Below are positions 8,697 to 18,196 of a stretch of 64,000 bases of DNA, piece by piece; position 1 is the stretch's first letter; each line of letters opens with the position of its first letter. The DNA is from an uncultured Anaerolineae bacterium (lineage in GTDB: Bacteria > Chloroflexota > Anaerolineae > Promineifilales > Promineifilaceae), in assembly GCA_937943625.1 (NCBI GenBank), contig CALEAD010000008.1:19245-83244 (forward strand), in the 5' to 3' direction. The notes beneath the pieces are model-generated. The model did not search any database, was not told the DNA's origin, and was given only the letters and a program-made list of their open reading frames with translations. A program made the position numbers and the translations under genes.

Positions 8697-9275
8697 TTAC
8701 TCATGCTGTCCGTTTTGCCATTCTTGCCGCAGCAGGGAAAAGACGAGCAGGTCATGAAAACGGCCGTTCCAGAAGCCATACTCGCGCAGCAGCCCCTCCT
8801 CTTGAAAGCCTAAACGACGCAGCAATTGAATAGACGGACTGTTTTCGGGCATGACCAGGGCCTCGATGCGGTGCAAATTCATCTGGGTGTAGCCGTAGCG
8901 CAGCACGGCCGTTAGCGCCTCGGTCATGTATCCTTGCCGCCAGAAGGGGCGCGCCAGTTCGTAGCCAACGGCCGCGTGGTGATGCGGCCGTTTCCAGTAG
9001 AGGTAGCCACACGTGCCTATCAGCACATTCTCTTCGGCGCGCACAATGGCCCAACGCAGAGACGCCTGTTGGTGGAAGCCGGCATTGATCGCGCGGATAC
9101 GCTGTTTGGCTTCCTCAATCAGTGTGAACCGCTCCAGGCCAAAAGTACGTGTCACCTCTGCATCGGAGAGGATGGCAAACATGGCATCGGCGTCAGACGG
9201 CCGTAGCTGGCGCAGACGCAGGCGCGGCGTTTGCAGCTCTGGGAAGGAGGCAAAAGGGGAGGCGGGTGATGCCAT
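8697..9275 (-). CDS. GNAT N-acetyltransferase, RimJ/RimL type
   Basis: 192 residues; predicted to transfer acetyl from acetyl-CoA to an amine, possibly a protein N-terminus. The start LQTPRLRLRQLRPSDADAMF, the central YWKRPHHHAAVGYEL and the later NSPSIQLLRRLGFQEEG are typical of the RimJ/RimL branch. The start at 9275 was chosen because its A is shared with the TAA of the upstream SDR gene (TAATG), implying translational coupling; a more distal ATG at 9311 lies inside the SDR gene. Substrate unknown. Confidence 0.85.
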   Translation of the reverse strand: MASPASPFASFPELQTPRLRLRQLRPSDADAMFAILSDAEVTRTFGLERFTLIEEAKQRIRAINAGFHQQASLRWAIVRAEENVLIGTCGYLYWKRPHHHAAVGYELARPFWRQGYMTEALTAVLRYGYTQMNLHRIEALVMPENSPSIQLLRRLGFQEEGLLREYGFWNGRFHDLLVFSLLRQEWQNGQHE

Positions 9276-10117
9276 TAGCCTACGCCGGTTAGCTCGGCGC
9301 TCACTTCCCACAGCCGCTGTGCTGTTGCCTCGTCATAAGATTGCGCCGAGGATTTAGCCATGCGCTTTTTGTCGAAGTATTTACCCGTTACCCCTTCTAA
9401 CTCAGGTGAGGAGGCCAGGTAAATGGAGGGTTCGGCCCCTTTGTCTACGCTGAGGGCAACCAGCTGTCCCAGCGTCATAATCAATCGTGCCAGGGGGCCA
9501 TTGTTTTTGCCAAAGTTACTGCCCACATAGCCAGGATGCAGGCAATTGACGGTCACCCCGGTGCCTGCCAGCCGCCGCGCCAGCTCATATGTAAAGAGCA
9601 CATTGGCCAGCTTGGAGTTGCTGTAGGCGCTAAACCCGGTGTACTTATTTTTGGCCTGCAAATCGGCAAAATCTAGCTTACCGCTGAAATGCGCCACAGA
9701 AGCGACGTTGACAATGCGTGCCGGCGCGCTGGCTTTGAGCACATCCAGTAACAGCAGCGTCGTCAGGTAGTAACCGATGTGGTTCAAGGCAAAGGTCATT
9801 TCCAGCCCATCTACCGACTCCTGGCGGTGGAGAAACAAGGCCCCGGCATTGTTTACCAACACGTGTAGTTGGTCGTGCTGAGCCTTGAAATCGGCAGCAA
9901 GCTGGCGAATGCTCGCCATTGAAGAGAGGTCAGCCAATATCAACGAGACGCGCGGATTGCCGCTGGCGGCGCGCACTTCGGCCAGTGCAGCCTCGCCGCG
10001 CGCGCGGTCACGTGCCACCATAATCACGTTCGCGCCCATTTTTGCCAGTTCGCGCGCTGTTACTTTGCCGATGCCGGCGTTGGCGCCGGTTACCATGATA
10101 ACTTTGTCTTGCATCAT
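9275..10117 (-). CDS. Short-chain dehydrogenase/reductase, retinol dehydrogenase-like
   Basis: 280 residues with a complete classical SDR fold: nucleotide-binding TGANAGIG near residue 10, NNAG at about 88-91, catalytic YSNSK with Tyr and Lys near residues 163-167, and NCLHPGYV after it. The pattern resembles the retinol dehydrogenase/WWOX-like branch, often NADP-dependent, but the natural substrate cannot be read from sequence. AAGGGGA precedes the start. It forms a two-gene unit with the acetyltransferase. Confidence 0.88.
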   Translation of the reverse strand: MMQDKVIMVTGANAGIGKVTARELAKMGANVIMVARDRARGEAALAEVRAASGNPRVSLILADLSSMASIRQLAADFKAQHDQLHVLVNNAGALFLHRQESVDGLEMTFALNHIGYYLTTLLLLDVLKASAPARIVNVASVAHFSGKLDFADLQAKNKYTGFSAYSNSKLANVLFTYELARRLAGTGVTVNCLHPGYVGSNFGKNNGPLARLIMTLGQLVALSVDKGAEPSIYLASSPELEGVTGKYFDKKRMAKSSAQSYDEATAQRLWEVSAELTGVG

Positions 10118-10142
10118 TTCCCCTTATTATTTTTGCGATTTT

Positions 10143-10280
10143 GGCATGGTTCAAGTGCTCCCTACAATTTGACCGCCGGCTGCCGACTGCCGACCGCTGA
10201 TTACTGACCGCCGACCGCGGCTTGCCAGCGATGGGTGGCCTGCGATCGGCCGTCTGCGGTCAGAAATTTGTAAAGCACTG
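10143..10280. repeat. R1 element, full length (copy a)
   Basis: Begins GGCATGGTTCA, runs into TACAATTTGACCGCC, and ends GGTCAGAAATTTGTAAAG. The two ends are roughly inverted, and the centre (GACCGCCGACCGCGG ... CGATCGGCCGTCTGCGGTC) is itself palindromic. The same order of blocks recurs at 24485, 26612, 54333 and 59545. Confidence 0.75.
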
Positions 10281-10374
10281 TTTATCTACTTTATTCAGGC
10301 GTGCGGCAGAGGCAATGAATTCACATCGGCTACACAGGAAAGACCAGGGGGGCTGGAGACTGGGAATTGGAGAA

Positions 10375-10472
10375 TCGGACGTGCTTCATCTTCTCTGGAA
10401 ATGGCGCTTCACAAATTTCTGACCGCCGACCGCTGTCTGCCGTCAAATTGCAAAGTCACTTGAACCATGTCC
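10375..10472. repeat. R1 element (copy b)
   Basis: Contains TTCATCTTCTCTGGAAATGG, then CACAAATTTCTGACCGCCG and a closing TTGCAAAGTCACTTGAACCATG, the inverted form of the other end. The block TTCATCTTCTCTGGAAA is shared almost exactly with the copy at 59545. It separates the divergent-end SDR and permease genes and leaves no obvious gene in 10118-10481. Confidence 0.75.
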
Positions 10473-10481
10473 CAAAATTCT

Positions 10482-12137
10482 TTACCGTTCGCGCAAGGTG
10501 AGGATGGCCAGGGGAATAGAGGCGAGCAGCAGCAGCAGCAGGGAAGGGGCAGCCGCCTGGGCAAACATCGCTTCAGAGATGTTGTGCCACACGGCCGTTG
10601 CCAGGGTGCGGTAGCCAAATGGGCTGAGCATGAGCGTGGCGGGCAGCTCTTTCATGGTGGTGAGGAAGACGAGTGCCAGCGCCGCCAGCAGTCCCGGCCG
10701 CAGCAGCGGCAGACTGATGCGCCAAAACACGCCAACAGCCGTTTGCCCCAGGCTGCGCCCCGCTTCTTCCAGGCTGGGTGTCAGTTGCAGCAAAGAGGTG
10801 CGCAGCCCACCAACTGCCTGGGGCACAAATAGCACCAGGTAAGCCAACACCAGCATGGGCAGCGTCTGATACAAAAAGGGGACATACTGCGCGCCAAAGA
10901 AGACAAACGCCAGCGCCACGACAATGCCCGGCAGCGCGTACCCCACATAGGTCAGCCGCTCCAAAAAGCGACTGAGTTCCCCCGGTCGGCGCACAGAGAG
11001 GATGGCTACGGGTAAAGCGGCAAGAATGGCAGTAACGGCCGTTGCCAGAGAAACACTCAGCGAATTCCACGAAGCGCCTGCCAGCGTGCTTGTGAGAGCA
11101 GGCGTTAGCGCGCCTGCCTGCTGCCCGCGCCACAGCCAGTAGGCCAGGCTGCCTGTTGGCCCCAGCAGCGTCAGCGTCACCCAGGCCGCCAGCAGCAGCA
11201 GAACCGGCAGCCGCCAGCGCCCCAGGCGCACCGGGCGCATTTGCCGCGCCGCACCTGCCGAGCGTCGCGCATACCCTGCCCGGCCCCTGGCGCGAATCTC
11301 GGCGGAGACGAATACGGCCGTGATCGCCACCAGCACCAGCGCCAGCACCGCCGCCACCGAGCGGTCGGCAAAAGAGCGATACTGCACAAAGATCAGGCGC
11401 GTAAAGGTGTCATAGCGCATCATCGTCACGGCGCCAAAGTCGCGCAGCACGTACAGCGCCACCAGCAGCCCACCTGCCATCATCGCCGGGCGTAACTGTG
11501 GCAGTGTCACGCGCCAAAAGACGGCCCGCGCCGAAAGCCCCAAACTGCGCCCCGCCTCCATCAGCGCCGGGTCCAGGCGACGAAAAGCGGCGCGCGTGGT
11601 GAGAAAAATATACGGGTAGCCCATCAGCGTCAGGGCGATAAAAGCGCCGGGGAAGCCGTAAATTTCCGGCAGGCGCATGATGCCAAATGGCTCTAGCAGC
11701 TGCTGCACCGCACCGCGCGGGCCAAAAGTTGCCGCCAGCAGGTAAGCCGCCACGTAGCTGGGCAGCACCAGCGGCAGCGCCACCGCCACCGCCCAGGCGC
11801 GCCGCCCCGGCAGATCGGTGCTGGTTGTCAACCAGGCCAGCGGCACGGCAATAACGGCCGATGCCAGAGTGACGCTGCCCGCTAACAGCAAGGTGCGCCA
11901 CAAGGTGGCCAGGGTGGAGGGTCTGAGCAAAGTAGCAACGGCCGTCTCCCCCGCTCCGGCCGCGCGCAGCAACAAGTAAGCGAGCGGCAGCAGCATCAGT
12001 CCGCCTACCAACAGCGCCGACAACACCAGACCAATGCGTTGGCCGTTCAGGGCGCGCATTGGCGGCCACACAAATGGCCTGGGCCAGGCAGGATAGGCCA
12101 CCATGCGGCGCAGCGTTGTCGGGATTAGACTTAACAT
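10482..12137 (-). CDS. ABC transporter permease, FbpB/ThiP-like, two fused permease domains
   Basis: 551 residues with about 12 predicted membrane helices in two homologous halves, the layout of iron(III), thiamine and 2-aminoethylphosphonate importers. Each half has an EAA coupling loop: EAGRSLGLSARAVFWRVTLP near residue 200 and EAGRSLGQTAVGVFWRISLP near residue 465. No binding-protein or ATPase gene lies beside it, so it is either split from its partners or uses components encoded elsewhere. The 5' end is rich in Arg and Trp; the exact start is uncertain. Confidence 0.87.
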   Translation of the reverse strand: MLSLIPTTLRRMVAYPAWPRPFVWPPMRALNGQRIGLVLSALLVGGLMLLPLAYLLLRAAGAGETAVATLLRPSTLATLWRTLLLAGSVTLASAVIAVPLAWLTTSTDLPGRRAWAVAVALPLVLPSYVAAYLLAATFGPRGAVQQLLEPFGIMRLPEIYGFPGAFIALTLMGYPYIFLTTRAAFRRLDPALMEAGRSLGLSARAVFWRVTLPQLRPAMMAGGLLVALYVLRDFGAVTMMRYDTFTRLIFVQYRSFADRSVAAVLALVLVAITAVFVSAEIRARGRAGYARRSAGAARQMRPVRLGRWRLPVLLLLAAWVTLTLLGPTGSLAYWLWRGQQAGALTPALTSTLAGASWNSLSVSLATAVTAILAALPVAILSVRRPGELSRFLERLTYVGYALPGIVVALAFVFFGAQYVPFLYQTLPMLVLAYLVLFVPQAVGGLRTSLLQLTPSLEEAGRSLGQTAVGVFWRISLPLLRPGLLAALALVFLTTMKELPATLMLSPFGYRTLATAVWHNISEAMFAQAAAPSLLLLLLASIPLAILTLRER

Positions 12138-12691
12138 AAAAGCGCCCGCTTGTGATTCTACAGAGCCTCTTGTGAAAATGGCCGCAGGCGGCTAGCCTGC
12201 GGTACGTTTTCATGGAGGGTGGTTGGCGGCAGCCGGTGAACCCTCTTTCCCATTACACTTCCCGTTTCACACGTTGTCCCCGTTGCAAACCGGGCAGAAC
12301 TTCATAGACCCAGGTAAATTATTCGGCATCCCTGGCAAAATGTCTACGCCAACTGTTAAACCCCACTTGTCCGGCACGCAAATTTTAAGTTAACCGACCG
12401 TGCAAGCAAAAATTAACCATAGATCAATCAGGTCACAAAATTGGCTTGCATCCTCCGATTTTCGCTCTTGCCATGCCCCAGATTCCCTACTAAACTAATT
12501 CCGTAGTAAACCCACTACCCACCTCTAAAAAGCAGGTCTTCAGGCATTCTGGGGATTGACGAGTTGTGATAAGCAAGATAAGACCGGGCACTCTTTGTCA
12601 GGTTTGACCAGTCACAAACATCACGGCTCACGTCAACTCCCATAGAATTTCAGAGCGCCGCAAAAGTAAACCCAAATCACGGAGGTAGACC
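12138..12691. other. 554-bp intergenic region
   Basis: Divergent upstream region of the permease and ligase genes. It holds a GCAGG-type hairpin (CCGCAGGC ... GCCTGCGG, about 12182-12202), an AT-rich stretch (12350-12520) and TTGACG at 12556 with GATAAG about 15 nt downstream, a weak promoter candidate for the ligase. No small gene is evident. Confidence 0.4.
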
Positions 12692-13852
12692 ATGGGCATC
12701 ACGCGCCCCCCACTTACACTAGGCATCGAGGAAGAGTATCAGATCATTGACCCGAAAACGCGCAATCTGTACTCCTACATCAGCGAATTTATCTCGCAGG
12801 ATGAGCGTCGCCCCAGCAAGCTGCACCTGAAACCGGAATTTATGCAGTCGCAAGTGGAGGTGGGCAGCCACATCTGCCGCAATGTGAAAGAGGTGCGCGC
12901 GGAAATTAAGCGCCTGCGCCGCGCCGTCTTTGAAATGGCAGAGGCAAACGGCCTAGAGATTGCGGCTGCCTCGACCCACCCCTTTGCCCGCTGGGAAGAG
13001 CAATCTATTACCGAGGGGGTGCGCTATAAGGAGTTGCTGGATGATATGCAGGGGGTGGCGCGGCGGTTGCTGATTTTTGGTATGCACGTGCACATTGGCT
13101 TTGGCTCAGACCGCGCGCAAAAAGATTTGATGATAGAGATGATGAATCAGTCGCGCTACTTTGTGCCACACATTCTGGCGCTGTCTACCAGTTCGCCGTT
13201 CTGGCACGGCCGTAATACGGGGCTTAAATCTTACCGCAGCGTCATCTTCGAAAGTTTGCCGCGCACCGGTATCCCCCACTCATTCTCCAGCTTTGACGAG
13301 TACAAGCATTACGAGGAGACGATGGCCAAGGTAGGTTCTTTTGGCAAGGGGGACCCGGTGGCCAAAATCTGGTGGGACATTCGCCCGCACCCGCGCTTCG
13401 ATACGCTGGAGTTCCGCATTTCTGACATCTGCACGACGGTAGATGACGCGGTGTGTATTGCTGCCACGTATCAGGCGGTGGTGGCCAAGCTGCTGAAGCT
13501 GCGCGAGCGCAATATGTCCTGGCGCAACTACCGCCACATGCACATTACCGAGAATAAGTGGCGCGCCGTGCGCTATGGCATTGATGGCGAACTGATTGAC
13601 TTTGGCAAGCAGGAATCGGTACCCTTCCACTTTCTTATGGAGGAGTTGCTGGAGCTGCTGGATGATGTGCTGGATGAGTTGGGTAGCCGCAAAGAGGTAG
13701 AGCATATCCGCCACATTTTGCAGCACGGCACCAGCGCCGACCGGCAGTTAGCAGTCTACCGCAAGCACGGGGGGGATGAGAACCGGGAAGAAGCGCTGAA
13801 AGCGGTGGTAGATCACCTGATCGAGGAGACGAAGCGGGGAATTTACGATTAG
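12692..13852 (+). CDS. Carboxylate-amine ligase, YbdK/GCS2 family
   Basis: 386 residues, ATP-dependent ligase family related to glutamate-cysteine ligase type 2. The N-terminus has LGIEEEYQIID, the family glutamate-rich metal site; other conserved blocks are HPFARWEEQ, MHVHIGF, and FRISDICTTVDD. ATG at 12692 is preceded by GGAGGT. Family members make gamma-glutamyl amides; many lack demonstrated glutamate-cysteine ligase activity, so the exact product is open. It stands alone between divergent and convergent neighbours, without glutathione synthetase nearby. Confidence 0.88.
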   Translation: MGITRPPLTLGIEEEYQIIDPKTRNLYSYISEFISQDERRPSKLHLKPEFMQSQVEVGSHICRNVKEVRAEIKRLRRAVFEMAEANGLEIAAASTHPFARWEEQSITEGVRYKELLDDMQGVARRLLIFGMHVHIGFGSDRAQKDLMIEMMNQSRYFVPHILALSTSSPFWHGRNTGLKSYRSVIFESLPRTGIPHSFSSFDEYKHYEETMAKVGSFGKGDPVAKIWWDIRPHPRFDTLEFRISDICTTVDDAVCIAATYQAVVAKLLKLRERNMSWRNYRHMHITENKWRAVRYGIDGELIDFGKQESVPFHFLMEELLELLDDVLDELGSRKEVEHIRHILQHGTSADRQLAVYRKHGGDENREEALKAVVDHLIEETKRGIYD

Positions 13853-13899
13853 GGGCAGGGGGTATTTTTGCCCTTTGCGCGCTATTTACCCTCTGTCCA

Positions 13900-14784
13900 T
13901 TAAAACAGTAGCGCCACGCCGAGAATGGCAACGGCCGTTCCCACCATTCCCCGCACACTCACCCGCCGCTTGTAGACGAGAAACTCCAGGGGAATGAGTA
14001 GCACAGGAGGCAGCGCCATCAGCGTGGAGGCAATGCCCAACCTTGCCTGGGAAATAGCCACCAGCGAGAGCCAGATGCCCAGGAATGGGCCAAAAAACGC
14101 GCCGCTGGCCATTGCGGTCACGGCGCGGCGGTTGCGCCACTGGCGTAGGCTGTGACCCATTTGCCCGCGCAGCGCCGCAATCAGCCACAACAGAGCTGCG
14201 GCAACGGCAATGCGTATCAGGGTGGCCGACAGCGTGGGGAAGTCGCCAACCAGACCGTAACGCGCCGTAATCAGGTTGGCTACCTGCCCCAGCGCGCCCA
14301 ATAGCGCCATGAGCAGACCGCGCCTGTACTGTTTGTTTTCGACGGCCGTTCTGCCTTGCTTTTCCGTCACTACATACCCCACCCCGGCCACCGCCAGCAC
14401 AATCCCCGCCATCTCCTGCCCACTCACCTGCTCGGCAAAAAGCAGCCAGCCAAAGAGGGTGCTGTAAATTGGCACAGTGGCCATCATCAGCATAGAAAGG
14501 CGCGGGCCAATCAGCACGTAGGCATGAAAGAGGAAGGTATCGCCCAGCACCAGCCCCAGCACGCTGGAAAGCGCCAGCCAGCCCCAGCGAAACGGCTCCA
14601 CATGGGTGGGGAAAAAGCTGCCCTGCAAGAAGAAGTGGCTGGTGGAAAGGAAGACGAGGGCAAAAAGCAGCCGGCTGCGATTGACTACGTCGGAACCAAC
14701 CAGACGGCCACTGTAGCTGAAAAACATGGCCGTAAAAGACCAGCAAACGGCCGTTGCCAGGGCGGCTATTTCTCCCCAGTACAT
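13900..14784 (-). CDS. EamA/DMT family transporter
   Basis: 294 residues with about ten predicted membrane helices in two EamA repeats (first ends near residue 140, second from about 160). The family exports metabolites such as amino acids or nucleotides; substrate unknown. ATG at 14784 was chosen because GAGGAG sits 6 nt upstream; a longer frame reaching 14838 has no ribosome binding site. It converges with the YbdK-type ligase gene, leaving under 50 nt. Confidence 0.85.
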   Translation of the reverse strand: MYWGEIAALATAVCWSFTAMFFSYSGRLVGSDVVNRSRLLFALVFLSTSHFFLQGSFFPTHVEPFRWGWLALSSVLGLVLGDTFLFHAYVLIGPRLSMLMMATVPIYSTLFGWLLFAEQVSGQEMAGIVLAVAGVGYVVTEKQGRTAVENKQYRRGLLMALLGALGQVANLITARYGLVGDFPTLSATLIRIAVAAALLWLIAALRGQMGHSLRQWRNRRAVTAMASGAFFGPFLGIWLSLVAISQARLGIASTLMALPPVLLIPLEFLVYKRRVSVRGMVGTAVAILGVALLF

Positions 14785-14841
14785 AAAAACTCCTCGCGCG
14801 CGGGTGCAAAGAGCGGATGATAGCGGAGATGGCGGCAAAAG

Positions 14842-14872
14842 AAAACGGCCGTTTCCCAGAAACGGCCGTTTT
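14842..14872 (-). terminator. Terminator of the fasciclin gene built from two AACGGCCGTT copies
   Basis: AAAACGGCCGTTTC (14842-14855) pairs perfectly with GAAACGGCCGTTTT (14859-14872) across a 3-nt loop. On the minus strand it lies 28 nt after the fasciclin stop and is followed by TTTTCTTTTG. Each arm is itself one copy of the dispersed palindrome. Confidence 0.75.
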
Positions 14873-14899
14873 GCCTGTGGAGGTCGGGGGTGGTCGCCC

Positions 14900-15856
14900 T
14901 TAGGGGATCAACACCCGGTCAATGACGTGAATAATGCCATTAGAAGCCTGGATGTTGGTGATAAGCAGCTTCGCCCCGCTGATGTCAATGATGTTGCTGC
15001 CGCTGCGATTCACAAATAACGGCCGTCCTTCCAGCGTGGGTACATAGGTGTCTGTGGCAAGCTGGTCGCGGGTGAGGGAGTCGCCCACCACATGGAAGAG
15101 CAAAATAGTGGTCAATATCCCTTTCGGGTCAGCCAACAGTGCCTCAACCGTGCCCGCAGGCAGCGCAGCGAAAGCCGCATCGGTGGGAGCAAATACGGTA
15201 TAGTCGCCAGGGGCCAGGAAGACGCCGGCCAGGTCAGCAGCCGTTAGGGCTGCTACCAGGGTATTGAAACGGCCGTCGGCAATCGCAATCTCGGCAATCG
15301 TCGGCAGGGCCGATTTGTCCATCTGTTCAGTGCTCTTAGCCGGAGCCGGACTGCTGGTAGGGATGAGCACCGCATCAATCACGTGAATGATGCCATTCTT
15401 CGTGCGGATATCGGTGATGACAATCTGACTGTTATTTACGTAGGGCAGGCCATTACGCAGATTCACGTTCAGGCTTGTTCCCTGCACCGTCATCAGCGAG
15501 CTAGAGGCCAATACTGCACCGCTGTCTTTCGCGCCGCTCACCACGTGATAGAGCAACACATTGGTCAATGCGCCCTTCGGGTCGGCCAGCAGCGATTCCA
15601 CAGTGCCCGCCGGCAGCGCGGCAAAAGCGGCGTCAGTTGGCGCAAACACGGTAAAGGTGTTGTTTGCCGAAGCGAGCGTGTCGGCCAGGTTTGCCGCCTT
15701 CACAGCCGCTTCTAGGGTATTGAAGCGACTGTCAGCTGCCACGATGTCCATAATGTTGGGCGTAAACGTTTGCGCCGCCGCAGGCGTCGCCTGCACAAAG
15801 CTCATAGAAAAGAGCATTGCCACCAATAAGGCTAAAACCAGTACATGCTTTTTCAT
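14900..15856 (-). CDS. Secreted protein with two fasciclin (FAS1) domains
   Basis: 318 residues. Residues 1-29 form a Sec signal peptide ending around ATPAAAQ. Two FAS1 domains follow (about 30-165 and 180-318), each with the paired motifs TVFAPTDAAFAALPAG and NGIIHVIDAVLIP/DRVLIP. FAS1 domains mediate adhesion at the cell surface. The two copies are similar at DNA level, suggesting internal duplication. ATG at 15856 follows AAGGAAAA; the longer frame to 15898 would bury the signal peptide. Confidence 0.92.
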   Translation of the reverse strand: MKKHVLVLALLVAMLFSMSFVQATPAAAQTFTPNIMDIVAADSRFNTLEAAVKAANLADTLASANNTFTVFAPTDAAFAALPAGTVESLLADPKGALTNVLLYHVVSGAKDSGAVLASSSLMTVQGTSLNVNLRNGLPYVNNSQIVITDIRTKNGIIHVIDAVLIPTSSPAPAKSTEQMDKSALPTIAEIAIADGRFNTLVAALTAADLAGVFLAPGDYTVFAPTDAAFAALPAGTVEALLADPKGILTTILLFHVVGDSLTRDQLATDTYVPTLEGRPLFVNRSGSNIIDISGAKLLITNIQASNGIIHVIDRVLIP

Positions 15857-16065
15857 CACAATATTTTCCTTAAGCGATTTTGGGTTTTGGTTGGACAATG
15901 GCCAACCCTTACACCTCTAATTACGCCGGGGGGAAAAAGCTGTACTTATTCTTTGCAAAATTCGTCTATGCTCTTATTTTTAATTCATAATTGTGATAAA
16001 ATATGGACAAATGACGTAAACAGCCCTGTGAGTCCTGGCGGGTTGGCGGCTTGCGCTTCTCATTG

Positions 16066-17994
16066 CTACTCTCTGTCCCCGGTTTCCTGTTCCCTATCCT
16101 CTATCCCCTCTGCTGCTTCTGGCAGCAAGCGAAACAAGGCGCGAACCTGGCCAAATTGCAGCACGCAGCCGTCCTCCAGCAGGCGCGGCGTTAGCCCCAG
16201 GCGCTGGTAGTTTAGGTACGTGCCGCTGGCACTGCCCTCGTCATAGAGCCAATACTCACCGGGGGCGCGGCAGCGGATGCGCGCGTGCAGGCGCGAGATG
16301 CTGGGATGGTCGATCACCACATGCGCCTCTGCGGGGCTGCGCCCCAGGGTGATATTTTCGCCTGGTAGGGCAATCAGGCGTTCTGTATCGGTGGGCAGTG
16401 GCGCACGCTCGTCCAACAACAGGCAGGCATTCAGGGTGCCTGGCGTGGGCGGTGGCGCAAGCAGCGGTGTGGGCAGACTGGGTGCAGGGGCTGCTTTGCG
16501 GCGGCGCAGCAGCAGGCGCAGCAGGAGCAGCAGCGCCGCGCCGGCGCCAGCACCAATCAGCCACCAGGGACGACGGCTAACGGCCGTTTCCACCAGCACA
16601 GGCAGGGGAACGGCCGTTGGCGTGGGCGCGGGGGTGGGCGTGGGCAACTGCGGCCGTGCAAAGAGGAGGATCAGTGTGACCGGCTCGCTGCGGCCAATCA
16701 GGCCAAATGTATCTTCCGCCTCGGCCATTAGCGTCACCTCCCCCTCTGGCAAATCGCGCAGCGGCCACAATAAAAGCAGCCCTTCCCCGTCAATGGTTGG
16801 GTTGGGCTGCACTACCTGGGGTTGCCCATTGACCAGCAGCGAAACGGCGCGCAGCGCGCGCGGCTGTCCGTCTGGCCAGGCGACGCGCACGGGTACTTCC
16901 TGTGTTTGCGGCGTCAGCTCTGTGGCTGGTGTGTCTGGCGCGTCACCCTGGCGCAGAAGTGCACCAGGCAGCAGCAACAACGTGAGCTGGGGTGGGGCGT
17001 AGCCCAGCTCGTAGCTGGTTTCTAGCTGCTGCCTTCCCAGGGTGAGGGTGAGAGAAATGCGGCCGGTAGGGGTTTGCAAACGGCCGTTTCTCATTTGCAG
17101 CGTCTGGTAATGCAGGCGCGCCTGGGTGCCGTGCGCCTGCCACAGGGCAAAGAGCGGGTCGGCGGCTTGCGGCTGCGGCATGTGCAGGTAGAGGCCATTG
17201 GTGGGGGTGGTGAGCTGGGTGACGTTTTCGATTTCGTTGGCGTCGGCGCGCGCGCCCAAAATGGCGGCGTAGATGGGCAGATTCAGGGCGCTGGCGCGCG
17301 CGGCCAGTTCGGCAAAGGCAAGCTGTTGCTCTAGCTGCCCGGCATCGCTGAAGAGGAAGAGCGCCTGAAAACGGCCGTTTTCGGCTGCGATATTTTCCGC
17401 TTGCAGCGCCGTCGCATGGTCCAGCGCCTGCATAAACATCGCTTGCAGTGGCGTTGGCGCGGGCGCGAGGGGGGCGTAGGCGAGAATGCCGTTTACCAAA
17501 GCGCCTGGGGTGCGCACGTCTTGCAGCAGAAAACGGCCGCCTTCGCCATCAGGAACGATCACGCTCACGCGATCCAGCCCGGTAGGGTCCATATTTTCTG
17601 TGGCAAAGCGAATGAGCGCGTCTTGCACCTTTTTCAGGCGCGTGGGTTGGCCTTCGCCGTCTACGCTGTAAATGGTGTTGTTGGCATCAATGAGAATGAT
17701 CAGGTCTATGCCCGCGCGCTGCGGCGTGAGCGAAAAGTTTGCCACTGGTGTGCCCGCTTCTTGTAGCGTCAGTTGCTGCGCCAGCACGTCCAGGTTATCG
17801 GGCAGGGGCTGGCGCGGGTCGGCGGCTGCCAGCAGCAGGGTGAGAGCAGGAAAGTCGGCCGTTTCCAGGCGTACCAGGCGCAGTGGCGGGGCATCTACGG
17901 GGGCTTCTGGCATGGGGGCAGGTTGAGCAAGAACGGCCGTTTCCTGCCCACTTGCCAGCCACAAAGCCACGAGAATCAACCAGAGATGTTTCAT
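16066..17994 (-). CDS. Membrane-anchored vWA-FHA protein (first of a divergent pair)
   Basis: 642 residues: signal peptide (1-24), a von Willebrand A-like domain (about 75-300), beta-rich region, a single membrane helix near residues 480-500, Pro/Arg linker, then a C-terminal FHA domain (LGRSPAEAHVVIDHPSISR with SRLH and a DEGSASGTYLN strand). The vWA metal site reads DANNT instead of DxSxS, so metal binding may be weakened. The FHA domain would be cytoplasmic and read phosphothreonine. The last 13 residues are a low-complexity EDREQETGDRE tail. The architecture matches the divergent neighbour at 18266. Confidence 0.87.
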   Translation of the reverse strand: MKHLWLILVALWLASGQETAVLAQPAPMPEAPVDAPPLRLVRLETADFPALTLLLAAADPRQPLPDNLDVLAQQLTLQEAGTPVANFSLTPQRAGIDLIILIDANNTIYSVDGEGQPTRLKKVQDALIRFATENMDPTGLDRVSVIVPDGEGGRFLLQDVRTPGALVNGILAYAPLAPAPTPLQAMFMQALDHATALQAENIAAENGRFQALFLFSDAGQLEQQLAFAELAARASALNLPIYAAILGARADANEIENVTQLTTPTNGLYLHMPQPQAADPLFALWQAHGTQARLHYQTLQMRNGRLQTPTGRISLTLTLGRQQLETSYELGYAPPQLTLLLLPGALLRQGDAPDTPATELTPQTQEVPVRVAWPDGQPRALRAVSLLVNGQPQVVQPNPTIDGEGLLLLWPLRDLPEGEVTLMAEAEDTFGLIGRSEPVTLILLFARPQLPTPTPAPTPTAVPLPVLVETAVSRRPWWLIGAGAGAALLLLLRLLLRRRKAAPAPSLPTPLLAPPPTPGTLNACLLLDERAPLPTDTERLIALPGENITLGRSPAEAHVVIDHPSISRLHARIRCRAPGEYWLYDEGSASGTYLNYQRLGLTPRLLEDGCVLQFGQVRALFRLLPEAAEGIEDREQETGDRE

Positions 17995-18090
17995 AAGCTG
18001 TTAGCCAGTCAGCGGGTCAACTGGTCGGCTCTCCGGCTGACCGGCTGGCGGTGATTGCTGATTATGTTTACTTTATGCCTGCGGTTTGCT

Positions 18091-18099
18091 ATTATACCA
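18091..18099 (-). promoter_or_regulatory. Extended -10 promoter for the 17994 vWA-FHA gene
   Basis: On the minus strand TGGTATAAT gives a perfect -10 hexamer with the TG extension; transcription would begin near 18084, about 90 nt before the start codon. No -35 consensus is seen. Confidence 0.5.
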
Positions 18100-18120
18100 T
18101 TGAGCGTAACTATCAGGCCG

Positions 18121-18187
18121 TTAGTTGGTTCGATAGTTGGTTAGTTAGCCGGAAACCAATTATCAAACTAACCAACCAACAAACTAC
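18121..18187. repeat. R2 hairpin element
   Basis: TTAGTTGGTT ... GATAGTTGGTTAGTTAG on one side and CAAACTAACCAACCAAC on the other form a long imperfect hairpin. Related sequences are at 33825, 34553, 49290, 54302/54478 and inside a gene at 61548. Confidence 0.75.
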
Positions 18188-18196
18188 AAGGTAAGC

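Noticed and set aside
13886..14809. Second long frame overlapping the EamA gene on the same strand
   Set aside because: The EamA frame has ten membrane helices and a ribosome binding site; the alternative frame is a low-complexity shifted reading.
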